Source: CAZFBA01 sp964517135 (GTDB lineage Bacteria; Cyanobacteriota; Vampirovibrionia; JBFMGH01). From it: DNA of 64,000 nucleotides. The notes beneath the pieces are model-generated. The model was not told the DNA's origin. It did no database searches and saw only the letters and a program-made list of their open reading frames with translations. Positions 34,594 to 42,728 of this stretch are shown here, in pieces. Each line of letters begins with the position of its first letter. Position 1 is the stretch's first letter. Location of the stretch: assembly GCA_964517135.1 (NCBI GenBank), contig CAZFBA010000014.1, forward strand, positions 28,723 through 92,722. Reading direction: 5' to 3'. The translations under genes were made by a program, and so were the position numbers.

Positions 34594-36465
34594 CTATGTA
34601 AATTTTTTTAATATTTCTATTTTATACCAGTGATTTTTATCAGCCTGTAATAGCTTAACAGAGCTATAATTACTAATTATCCAGTTATATAGATCAGGAT
34701 TATTCTCTTGAGATCCGAAAATGCCGGTATTATAACCTCTGTAATATGCTTCATTAGAGATAAGGATATATTCTGGTTTTAATTTCTTAATGTCTTCAAT
34801 AATACTTTGCTCTGCTTTAATTCCTGGAACTGTTGTAGGGAAAAGGTGATAGTGTCTGCTGCCTGGCTTTCGTTCAGAATAAAGATAGATAATGACACCT
34901 CCGGGGTAGCTAAGAATTCTGTCATCAGGTGATGTATTCTCTTTTATGAAAGATGCAGCCTCTTCATAAAGCATATTTAGCTGTTTTGATTCTTCATTAT
35001 TAAAAATGTAATGTGTACCAAAAAAGCTTTCTATGCTGATTTGTGGTCTGTTAAACAGTGAAAGAGAAAGCACTCCATAAAACAAAATTAGCAATATCAG
35101 GGTTGTTTGTACTGTAATCTGCCAGTGTTTCATGTTAATATGAGAAACTATATCAGGTATAAGCCTTGCAAACAAATAAACAAACATAATCAGGCTAATC
35201 GGAAGATAGTAAAGAGAATAAGAATAAAGTTCAAGATTCATGAACATTCTGTAGCTTACAATAAGAGCAGAAATATTAATGACCAAAAGTATGTTATAGT
35301 CATTATTTCTTAGATTACGAATAAAGTAAATTAGCGTTATTAGAAGCCAGATATTGATACCAGAATATATATACTTTGATGATTCTAGTGCTTTGCCCAG
35401 TATTATAAGGCATAAAGACTCACCATTGCTAATAGGTAAGAATAGAATAATTGTTGAAATAACTAATATCAGGTAATAGTATATTTTATTTTTAGATTTA
35501 AGGCTAATAAAGCCTGTAATTGCAGCATAAAGTATTGCCATTACAGCAGTGATTATTGCAAAAGAAAGGATAGCATGTATTAAAAATAATTTGATATTTG
35601 AGTATGTAAGACTTGATCTGTTTATGTTATCTATAAAATGAATAATAGCACTGGATTTATACATTCCAAACGGGAATATGCATTGATTAAGGTAATTAAA
35701 CCCTGTAAATATTCCAAGAAAAAGATATAGTAATACTATAGCTATAATAATGAATGCTATTGTTAATAATGTATCTTTAATGTCAGATTTCTTAAAGTAA
35801 CCAGTAAAAGGCCATTTAAGGTTAATGTGATGTTTTAAAAATGGCAGTATGAGAATAAAAAGCATAAATGTGATTAGAAAGCTAATAAAGAAATCTTGTT
35901 TGAGATAAAATGATACAATAACCAGCCCTGCAGCTACATACTTGAATATTTGATTATCATATTTTAAGTAACAGATAAGCATAATAGTCATTATAATAAA
36001 TAGCATACTTGCTACAGTTACATTGTAGCTATATGGAAATATGTAATTGCCCTGGTTGATAAAAGCAATCTGCACCAGAAACAGGATAACAACTAGAGTA
36101 GAATAAAAACTCCCCATAATAAATCTTGAAAGCCCATAGAGAGAGAGTGAATAAGTTATAGTTATAATAATACCTGTTGAATAAAGAATATTCAGGTGAA
36201 ATCCCGTAAATTTCATTATACTGGAAAGTAAATAGGGCATAAGTGGACCGTAATAATACACGAAATCTCTGTATAGAATTTCGCCGGTTGTTAGCAGATA
36301 GAGAATATAAAGTTCTTTTGTCTGATCAAAGCTCAAATAAAGCCCATAGTGGTTCCATGAAGCAAGAACCAGCAAAGCAATAACAGTAGTTATAACTATT
36401 ATTGGCACTTTTTCTTTTGCTATTCTCTCGAAAACCTTTTTGTTAGTGCTAAAGAGTGTTTGCAT
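34594..36465 (-). CDS. GT-C (PMT/ArnT-like) membrane glycosyltransferase
   Basis: A 623-residue protein with about 12 membrane helices and a C-terminal soluble domain of about 120 residues. The first extracytoplasmic loop carries FDQTKELYILYLLTTGEILYRDFVYYYGPL: an acidic residue (Asp) near the first helix and the YRDFVYYYGP element are typical of dolichyl/polyprenyl-phosphate-sugar dependent GT-C enzymes. The soluble end includes the stretch DDRILSYPGGVIIYLYSERK. It probably transfers a sugar from a lipid carrier on the outer face of the inner membrane. Its start overlaps the upstream RNA methylase gene by 17 bases, and both run on the minus strand. No strong ribosome site, so translational coupling is likely. 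Confidence 0.8.
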   Translation of the reverse strand: MQTLFSTNKKVFERIAKEKVPIIVITTVIALLVLASWNHYGLYLSFDQTKELYILYLLTTGEILYRDFVYYYGPLMPYLLSSIMKFTGFHLNILYSTGIIITITYSLSLYGLSRFIMGSFYSTLVVILFLVQIAFINQGNYIFPYSYNVTVASMLFIIMTIMLICYLKYDNQIFKYVAAGLVIVSFYLKQDFFISFLITFMLFILILPFLKHHINLKWPFTGYFKKSDIKDTLLTIAFIIIAIVLLYLFLGIFTGFNYLNQCIFPFGMYKSSAIIHFIDNINRSSLTYSNIKLFLIHAILSFAIITAVMAILYAAITGFISLKSKNKIYYYLILVISTIILFLPISNGESLCLIILGKALESSKYIYSGINIWLLITLIYFIRNLRNNDYNILLVINISALIVSYRMFMNLELYSYSLYYLPISLIMFVYLFARLIPDIVSHINMKHWQITVQTTLILLILFYGVLSLSLFNRPQISIESFFGTHYIFNNEESKQLNMLYEEAASFIKENTSPDDRILSYPGGVIIYLYSERKPGSRHYHLFPTTVPGIKAEQSIIEDIKKLKPEYILISNEAYYRGYNTGIFGSQENNPDLYNWIISNYSSVKLLQADKNHWYKIEILKKFT

Positions 36466-36961
36466 TTCGTGTTCGCCTGAAGATTTCCTTTCGATTTCTT
36501 ACACCTTTTTCCACTACGATTTGCTTGGCGATGCGGTCATAAAGCACAATATTTACAGTTACACCAAGGTTTAGAGAAAAATTTGAAGGTATTTGAATAA
36601 CATCCTTGCAATAACTGATAACTTCATTGTTTAAAACGCCCAGTTCACTGCCGAAAATATAAAATGCTCTTTCCGGATGTCTGTATTCAGGGAGAGGTAT
36701 AGCGGTTTCAGTCATCTCAACAGCAACAGGGGTGCAGTCATAGGGTATTACTTCTCTCATGTCATTCGTGTTAATAAGCGGTATATGCCGGTATGCTTTG
36801 GATGTATCTGTAATAGTGCCATCATATTTGGCATTGGCTATAACAATCATCCTGGCGTTAAGTGCGCCTGCTGCTCTAAGGGCATGGCCAATATTTACTT
36901 TTTTTGAAGGTTCCTGAAGGCCAATGATTGCATATCCTCTTAATTCTGAAAGATCTGTCAC
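36449..36961 (-). CDS. TrmH-family (SpoU) RNA 2'-O-methyltransferase
   Basis: A 170-residue SPOUT-fold enzyme. The three family motifs are present: motif 1 with the invariant Asn and Arg (KKVNIGHALRAAGALNARM), motif 2 (FYIFGSELGVLNN), and motif 3 (VIQIPSNFSLNLGVTVNIVL). It uses SAM to methylate ribose 2'-OH in tRNA or rRNA. The short length means no N-terminal substrate domain, like TrmL, though it lacks the usual TrmL wording, so the target is open. The start is GTG with AGGGG 11 bases upstream. The GT-C gene overlaps its end. Confidence 0.85.
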   Translation of the reverse strand: MTDLSELRGYAIIGLQEPSKKVNIGHALRAAGALNARMIVIANAKYDGTITDTSKAYRHIPLINTNDMREVIPYDCTPVAVEMTETAIPLPEYRHPERAFYIFGSELGVLNNEVISYCKDVIQIPSNFSLNLGVTVNIVLYDRIAKQIVVEKGVRNRKEIFRRTRNANTL

Positions 36962-37030
36962 TGCTGTTACAACCCCTTTTGTTGTTTATATAATTTATGA
37001 TTTCACAATTATAAAACAAAAGATTCTATC

Positions 37031-37055
37031 GTTATAGCTATGCATCAGTCTTTTT
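37031..37055. repeat. Family A repeat end
   Basis: GTTATAGCTATGCATCAGTC and TTTTT match the outer end of family A in reverse orientation. It lies between the TrmH and GyrI-like genes. Confidence 0.5.
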
Positions 37056-37065
37056 AAGCAGTATT

Positions 37066-37638
37066 TTAGAGGTTTTCGTCAATTTCTTTGACAACAGGAA
37101 TAATGTATTCAATCTTTTTGGCGGGTATATCATAGATTTCCATAACAGGTGCCTGCTTATAACCGTTAGACTTAAGGTAATTTTCAAGTTCCGGGTATAC
37201 TTTCATTATACCGGCCATAATTGAAAGAGGTGTTGTGAAAGGAAACTCAACAACAATACTATGTTTTTCCGGGTGGTTTTTTGTATTGTACCTGTCTTTT
37301 AGTTCTTCAATTCTTGAATAATCTTTTATTTCTACAATACAACCTCCGATGCTTTTTAATTCTGCTTCAGGCACTTCTTTTGGATTATCATAATAGATAC
37401 CAAATCCACGGTGTGTATGTATTTTGTCATCACGCAATGACTTAAAAACTTTCTCGTTTACTTCTTTAATGCCTCTGTATGGCCCGGTATGTTCTTCATA
37501 TACCAGTTTATGAGGCCCTTTTACTTCTTCTTTGATGTTAACCGGGGAAAAAAAGCCAGAATAATACAAAAACCCCAGTATTATAGCAAGAAACAGAATA
37601 TCAAAAATGATAAAACCCAGTATTTTTCTTTTATCCAT
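37066..37638 (-). CDS. Membrane-anchored GyrI-like domain protein (TEX264-like layout)
   Basis: I use the ATG at 37638, with AAGG 10 bases upstream; a longer frame from 37698 overlaps the phosphatase gene. The 190-residue protein has one N-terminal membrane helix (ILGFIIFDILFLAIILGFLY) and a GyrI/SOUL-like ligand-binding domain: LVYEEHTGPYRGIKEV, RGFGIYYDNPKEVPEAEL, SIGGCIVEI. A single anchor followed by a GyrI-like domain is the design of eukaryotic TEX264. Such domains bind small hydrophobic or amphipathic ligands. It is the third gene of an operon with the two secreted phosphatase genes. Confidence 0.75.
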   Translation of the reverse strand: MDKRKILGFIIFDILFLAIILGFLYYSGFFSPVNIKEEVKGPHKLVYEEHTGPYRGIKEVNEKVFKSLRDDKIHTHRGFGIYYDNPKEVPEAELKSIGGCIVEIKDYSRIEELKDRYNTKNHPEKHSIVVEFPFTTPLSIMAGIMKVYPELENYLKSNGYKQAPVMEIYDIPAKKIEYIIPVVKEIDENL

Positions 37639-37687
37639 AAATTTTAGCCTTTTATTTTTGAATATTAAATCGCAAAATATAAGTATT

Positions 37688-38275
37688 CTAGTTCTCATTG
37701 AGCTTTTCAGCTGGTTCTTTTTTTTCTATATATAACTTTAAGAATTTTTTTTGCTGTCTAAAAAGCCTGGGATGATATCCGGCCTCTTTCATTTCTTTAT
37801 ACGTTTCATCAAAACCCCATCCATACTTTTCTACTCTGTATAATGCTGACATAATACCGGTTCTGTCGTGACCATTTGTACAATGAAGATATACAGGAAG
37901 GTTGGCCGGATCATTAATTACATAAAGAAAAAACTCTACCTGAGTTTCTGATGGTGGCCTGAACGGACTCATCGGCAGGCTATAATAAGTCATATCATGC
38001 TCATTTGAAAGCTGCTCAAGTTTAAGGTATTTACGTTCACTTATCAATCTTAAGTCAACTATAGACTTAATACCAAGTTGCTGTAAGGTATTGAAATCTT
38101 CTTTATGTTTAAGATTGCCACCCCGGTAATAGTCATCATCTACCTTGATAACGTGCTTAGCTCGTATATCGTCAATTGAAACACTGTTATTTTGAGCCTG
38201 AATAGCTGTTATGCTCATTGATATAGTTACAAATAATGTCATAAAAGAAACAATAATCTTATTAATCTTTATCAT
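37688..38275 (-). CDS. Secreted dual-specificity (Siw14-like) phosphatase
   Basis: A 195-residue protein with a signal peptide (IIVSFMTLFVTISMSITAIQA, cut after IQA). The Cys-based phosphatase signature is HCTNGHDRTG, with Cys122 and Arg128 spaced by five. The general acid loop is likely in SLPMSPFRPPS. Relatives of this type act on phosphoinositides, inositol pyrophosphates or phosphotyrosine. The ATG at 38275 has GAGG nine bases upstream; a TTG one codon earlier is possible. The gene start overlaps the end of the EEP-family gene by 14 bases, so the two are translationally coupled. Secretion of such an enzyme suggests an environmental or host substrate. Confidence 0.85.
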   Translation of the reverse strand: MIKINKIIVSFMTLFVTISMSITAIQAQNNSVSIDDIRAKHVIKVDDDYYRGGNLKHKEDFNTLQQLGIKSIVDLRLISERKYLKLEQLSNEHDMTYYSLPMSPFRPPSETQVEFFLYVINDPANLPVYLHCTNGHDRTGIMSALYRVEKYGWGFDETYKEMKEAGYHPRLFRQQKKFLKLYIEKKEPAEKLNEN

Positions 38276-40022
38276 CAATATTTTCCTCGTTAAGATTCTT
38301 TTTAACCTCTTTTTTTAGTTCATCTTTCTCCTGATGGAGTTTATGTTTTTCCTGTTTTTTCTTTCTTTTGTATTCTTTTTCTTCAAGCTCTTCAAGTCTG
38401 TGTTCTTCTTTTTCAATATGTTTGGCTTCTTTTTTAGAAACAGATACTGGCTCTTGTAGAGGTATATCAACTGTTATGGCAGCATGATCAGAGATAGATT
38501 CTTTAAAGGCATAGTTTAAATCGAATAGGGTTTTGCCAAAATGGGGTGCAAACTTAAACGAGCAATCTTTGCAATTGGCTTTTTTAATGTATGGCTTGAC
38601 AAAAAGCCAGTCAAGTTTGAATTTTCCAACATAAAGAGGCCTCTGGCGCATAAATGTTGCTACAAAACCTTTAAATGCCCTCTTGTTAGAGTTAGCCAGA
38701 GTCCCGCCACGTCCTGAATACTTGCCTGGTGTGGATCGAAAGTCAAAATGATAACCATCCTCAAACTTAAATTTTCTAAGCAGGTTAAATAATCCACGTT
38801 CGGGGTTGGATGAAAAGACGGGTAAACTCTTAACTGTAGGATCATCATGCTTTCTTAAAGTATTAGGAATAGACATTACAGGATCAATTACATAATGTTT
38901 GGGTATGTTGTAAAAGAAACAGTGCCTTAGAATGAAGTGTTTATGCTTCTGGTTAATCTTTTTAGTTTTGTGTGGAGCTGCATCAGCGGTAGCCGTATTA
39001 AAATCTCCTGCCAGAATAACAGGATTTTCTTTTTCTTTAACAGTTTTCAGTAATGACTGAAGCTGTTTTTTTCTATTATGTGGTGTTGTTCTATTTTCAA
39101 GATGAGTTGCAATAAGGGTTACGGGATCCTTAAAGCCAGGTATGTTAATATCTGCAATAATTGCCATACGGCTGCCAAAGCGTATTTCCCTTATAATGTC
39201 TTCGTTGAAAAACTTTGATGCTGTTATTCTTTTAAATTTCTCAAGTTGACCGATACGTATTTTTTCACCATTATACCAATCATAGACTTTAGGATATCTG
39301 AGGACACGTACATTATTCAATGGAAACTTACTCAGGATTGCAGAACCGTGTAGCCCCCTGTATTTGTCTTTGTAAATAGGTGGAGGGTTGTCACCAAATA
39401 CAACACGCTCTTCTGACCACTTATAATCTTCCAGGCCAAGGTGAGCAGGGTCTATTTCAAGAAATTCTACGGCATAAGCATAGTTAAAATTAATTGCTTC
39501 AGCAAACTCTTTTGCTACTTTTCTGTATTTTGTGCGGGGCATGCCGGCATCAACTTCTGTTAAGAAAATTATATCTGCATTTTTAAGTATTGAAATTTCT
39601 GAAGCTACGCTTTTAAGCTTTTTAGGATTTTCTTTTTTAATTTTATCAGTTAATACTGAAGGATTATTAAATATATCAATAATTTCATCAAGGTTCATGC
39701 CCCTTTCAATGTTCCAGCTTGCTACCCTGATGTAATCACCAAGTATTTCATTATGTTTATTAATCTCAGGGTTTTGATTAATTGAATTATCTACTACAGC
39801 ATTATTTAAAACAAAGTCTACCTGGTCTTTTATAGATTCATAAAAGTCTTCATCTTCTGATAATGAGACAAGCTCATCAAAATCCAGGGTATCATATATT
39901 TCCTCATTGTATTTTAACTCTTCAACCCCTTTTTCAAGCACTTCTGACAGGGCCGGAGCAATTGAAATAATCATTAATGCAATTATAAAAAGTAAATTGA
40001 AGCCCGATATTTTTTTAAACAA
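38262..40022 (-). CDS. Secreted endonuclease/exonuclease/phosphatase (DNase-I fold) with charged tail
   Basis: A 586-residue protein. It has a signal peptide (FKKISGFNLLFIIALMIISI, cut about residue 25), then an EEP domain with its landmarks: RVASWNIERGMNL (metal-site Asn), FLTEVDAGMP (Glu), LIATHLENRTTPHN, VILAGDFNTATAD, and SDHAAITVDI (Asp-His pair) near residue 515. EEP proteins include DNases, sphingomyelinases and inositol phosphatases. The last 60 residues are a highly charged coiled coil (KEEHRLEELEEKEYKRKKKQ). The TTG start has AAAGG seven bases upstream. It is the first gene of an operon with a secreted dual-specificity phosphatase, which favours a phosphoester role over nuclease. 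Confidence 0.82.
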   Translation of the reverse strand: MFKKISGFNLLFIIALMIISIAPALSEVLEKGVEELKYNEEIYDTLDFDELVSLSEDEDFYESIKDQVDFVLNNAVVDNSINQNPEINKHNEILGDYIRVASWNIERGMNLDEIIDIFNNPSVLTDKIKKENPKKLKSVASEISILKNADIIFLTEVDAGMPRTKYRKVAKEFAEAINFNYAYAVEFLEIDPAHLGLEDYKWSEERVVFGDNPPPIYKDKYRGLHGSAILSKFPLNNVRVLRYPKVYDWYNGEKIRIGQLEKFKRITASKFFNEDIIREIRFGSRMAIIADINIPGFKDPVTLIATHLENRTTPHNRKKQLQSLLKTVKEKENPVILAGDFNTATADAAPHKTKKINQKHKHFILRHCFFYNIPKHYVIDPVMSIPNTLRKHDDPTVKSLPVFSSNPERGLFNLLRKFKFEDGYHFDFRSTPGKYSGRGGTLANSNKRAFKGFVATFMRQRPLYVGKFKLDWLFVKPYIKKANCKDCSFKFAPHFGKTLFDLNYAFKESISDHAAITVDIPLQEPVSVSKKEAKHIEKEEHRLEELEEKEYKRKKKQEKHKLHQEKDELKKEVKKNLNEENIDDKD

Positions 40023-40108
40023 AATGATACCTTTCTTTTTATTTATATGGTGAGAATATTTATATCATAAAAGCAGGTTTGAGAATGCCTATTTTTTGTA
40101 TTGATTTC

Positions 40109-40217
40109 GTTACTATCCGGTTAAATTTTTTCTGACACTGAACCCTGTTAAATAATTTTTGCCAGTTTCTTTATAGTTAACCGCACAACTTAACATAATT
40201 TGATTAGATTGTGAGGG
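40109..40217. repeat. Family C repeat, extended copy, in the 485-bp gap 40023-40507
   Basis: ACTATCCGGTTAAATTTTTT is the family C core. CCCTGTTAAATAATTTTTGC also matches the 28.6-kb copy. From 40175 GTTAACCGCACAACTTAACA onward the sequence matches, inverted, 62258-62302. The segment continues GTGAGGGCAAAGCCC with no gene. Confidence 0.6.
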
Positions 40218-40333
40218 CAAAGCCCGAAGGATCTATCAAATGCTTATTCTGGATTACCACGTCGGGATAAAAGCCCTCCTCGCAATATCAATAGTTTATT
40301 GAATGCCTGAATTATCCCGAAATAAAACTCTCT

Positions 40334-40358
40334 CCGGAGCGAACTAAGTTCGCTCCGG
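40334..40358. repeat. Perfect 12-bp inverted repeat
   Basis: CCGGAGCGAACT, one base, AGTTCGCTCCGG. The arms are perfect and more G+C-rich than the context. It sits 150 bases before the SemiSWEET gene. It could be an operator, a hairpin cassette without a T-run, or part of the composite family C region. Confidence 0.55.
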
Positions 40359-40507
40359 TAGTTATTAGCCTTTAAAGGTATTTATTAATCATTAAATAAA
40401 TATTACACATAAACAAATACTAATGTATTCTATGCATATTAATTGAATTTGAGACCTTTTTGTATTATCATAATAGCAGTTAAATACCATAGAATGAGGC
40501 ACTATTT

Positions 40508-40762
40508 ATGAGTTATGTTACGCTTCTTGGCCTTATGGCCGGTACTCTAACGACTTTTGCATTTGTACCTCAGGTTATTAAGGTTATTAAAACAAAGTCT
40601 ACAAAAGATATTTCGCTCTGGATGTTTATAATTTTTTGCACTGGTGTCTTTTCATGGCTTGTTTATGGTATTTTTATTCACGATTTACCGGTAGTTGCAG
40701 CCAATTTTGTTACTTTTATTCTTGCATTAATCATATTAATATATAAATTAAAGTATAAGTAA
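40508..40762 (+). CDS. SemiSWEET sugar transporter
   Basis: An 84-residue protein with three membrane helices and the PQ-loop motif FAFVPQVIKVIKTKSTKDIS (residues 18-37). The helix order 1-3-2 style and the Pro-Gln turn are characteristic of the bacterial half-size SWEET proteins, which dimerise and exchange sugars by facilitated transport. The sequence ends in a short basic tail. AGGC/GAGG lies eight bases before the ATG. The gene stands alone between repeat-rich and AT-rich DNA. The sugar is not known. Confidence 0.92.
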   Translation: MSYVTLLGLMAGTLTTFAFVPQVIKVIKTKSTKDISLWMFIIFCTGVFSWLVYGIFIHDLPVVAANFVTFILALIILIYKLKYK

Positions 40763-40897
40763 AAAGGTTGAAATAGAATTGCACTGATATCTATTCAACA
40801 CTTGAAAAAGCATGGTTACATAAAACAGAAAGAAAAAGCTGGGTTTACCAGCCTCCTCATCCTGCAGTGATTGTATCACTGATCTATTATCCCCCCA

Positions 40898-41044
40898 TTA
40901 TTGACGACAGAATCGCATTTTGGTTTTTATAGCTTTCTTAATTTTTCTCTGGTTAAGATTTTTGGTTTGAAATAGTTTGTTTAATCCTGTATACAGTGGC
41001 AGTAGTAGTATTATAAACTTGAAAATAGTTGGTTCTGTTATCAT
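40898..41044 (-). CDS. Possible small membrane protein (48 residues)
   Basis: On the minus strand a 48-residue frame has one hydrophobic helix (TIFKFIILLLPLYTGL) and a very basic tail (KNLNQRKIKKAIKTKMRF). AAGGA is present but 12 bases upstream of the ATG, which is far. The gap around it (40763-41214) has otherwise only small hairpins (CAGTGA-TCACTG near 40864; CTGG-CCAG near 40842). It is a weak call. Confidence 0.35.
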   Translation of the reverse strand: MITEPTIFKFIILLLPLYTGLNKLFQTKNLNQRKIKKAIKTKMRFCRQ

Positions 41045-41214
41045 ATTAATTATTTATCCTTCTTTATTATGATCTGGTAAGGTTAAAGTTTGTTTGTATT
41101 TTCTATACTTTAAGAATACTGTAAAAATATTAGGGAATTATGAATAAATTGTTAGTTTTATGTTAAAAATTTATAATCAAGAGAAGTTCTTGTGTCAGGA
41201 ATAAATCAACGATT

Positions 41215-42537
41215 TTAACCCTGTGGGATAAATTTAAACCTGGAACTTTCAGATTCGAACTCTTTAAAAGGATTGTTATTAGAGCCATAGCATAGTGACC
41301 TGGGTTGTCCAGCCTTAAATGGATTATTATTTGTATCATTCAGCTTTAAAGATGATAAAATATGCCTGTAATTTTCCTGATAATTTTCTTCTTTTTCTTT
41401 ATTGATAAGTTTAAAAAGGTTTCCTGTAATCTTATTGTTTATGAGCGTAAGAGCAACATTTAATACAAGACCGACCTGCACAACAGCTGTGATCAGTGAC
41501 CCTAAACCGGCAGCATTTTTAGGTGATAGTTTTAAATTTTTACTTAATACACCGGTCATTTTTTTTATTAGCGGGCTGGAGGCAAATAGCAAACCAACAC
41601 CAATCACTTTATCAAAGAATTTGCGCATAGCCATATATGGATCTCCATTAGCAAGAATCAATGCAGGCTTAATGATAGCTTCAGCAACGAGTATTCTCAG
41701 TATATTTTGATCAAGTGAAACTTTTGATTCTTTAATAAAGAACTTTTCTAGCTTTTTACCAGCAGCAGGTCCCATTTTTCGTGATATTAACCCGAGTGCC
41801 AAGAGTGTAAAAGCACCATTTGAAAGCATTTTGAGACTTTTTTTAATAGTATTTTCAGGTTTGTTATCAACTATTTCATTTTGAGTTTTTCTTTCTTCTG
41901 AAAAGGGCATCACCAAAGCGTCTATAGCTTTGTCTCTAAGCCAGATATATGGTTTCATAATGTTTGAGAAAGTTTTTTTAAGACTATCAATGACTATTGA
42001 TGTAGCTGTTAATGCTTTTCCTGAGATAGAACTGTTATTTACATTGTTGTCATAGCATTCTCTTATTTTATTCTGGAATTTTTCTTTTTGTTCCTGTTCT
42101 TCAAGTTCTTTGCCGGGCATATATTTTTCACCCGTGAGCTTTTCACTAATATAATTTATACCTCTTGTAAGAAACTTGCTGTTATAAAAAGGTACCAGCA
42201 TGGTGTTTAAAAGTAATGTTCCCAGAGCAAATTCAGTGAACCTGACTGCACCCTGGATTGCTTCAGGGTTATTAAGTTTCAATATGTTCTTTGCTGCAAG
42301 CTTTCCGATTTTTGGTAAAAATGGAAATATGCTTAATTGAAGCATGACAGCAATGGCCCTGTCTGAAAACTCCCATATTGCAGCACGATATCTTGTTTCT
42401 TTATCTATGCTGTCTTCGAGCAACATTAAAGGTGGTTTTATTGACATTGAAGCCACTGTATTATAAAGCGTTACTGATTTTGTATCCTGCCCGAGCCTGT
42501 ATATGTTGCTTAAGAGGTTTGTTGTTAAAGAAGTCAT
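41215..42537 (-). CDS. Unknown membrane protein with NNNPFK tail motifs
   Basis: A 440-residue protein with several hydrophobic helices in the N half (LQLSIFPFLPKIGKLAAKNI; FALGTLLLNTMLVPFY) and C half (GAFTLLALGLISRK; VGLLFASSPL; GSLITAVVQVGLVLNVALTL). Between them is a charged segment. The C-terminal 60 residues are polar and hold two copies of NNNPFK (residues about 402 and 425). No family is recognised. It looks lineage-specific. The ribosome site is weak. Neighbours are a two-component system upstream on the same strand, separated by 190 bases. Confidence 0.6.
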   Translation of the reverse strand: MTSLTTNLLSNIYRLGQDTKSVTLYNTVASMSIKPPLMLLEDSIDKETRYRAAIWEFSDRAIAVMLQLSIFPFLPKIGKLAAKNILKLNNPEAIQGAVRFTEFALGTLLLNTMLVPFYNSKFLTRGINYISEKLTGEKYMPGKELEEQEQKEKFQNKIRECYDNNVNNSSISGKALTATSIVIDSLKKTFSNIMKPYIWLRDKAIDALVMPFSEERKTQNEIVDNKPENTIKKSLKMLSNGAFTLLALGLISRKMGPAAGKKLEKFFIKESKVSLDQNILRILVAEAIIKPALILANGDPYMAMRKFFDKVIGVGLLFASSPLIKKMTGVLSKNLKLSPKNAAGLGSLITAVVQVGLVLNVALTLINNKITGNLFKLINKEKEENYQENYRHILSSLKLNDTNNNPFKAGQPRSLCYGSNNNPFKEFESESSRFKFIPQG

Positions 42538-42728
42538 TTCATTTGCTGGCCTGTTTTCAACCTAAAACGCCGGTTTATCAAGTTTCTAAACCTATCGTAC
42601 TGAAAGAATTTTAGGGAATTATAAGTAAATTGTTAGGTTTTTGTTAGGAGTAGTAATAACTATACTCTGATGTTTAAAAATAAACTTGGCAATATTAATC
42701 AATGTTGGATTTGTATATTAAATATAAA

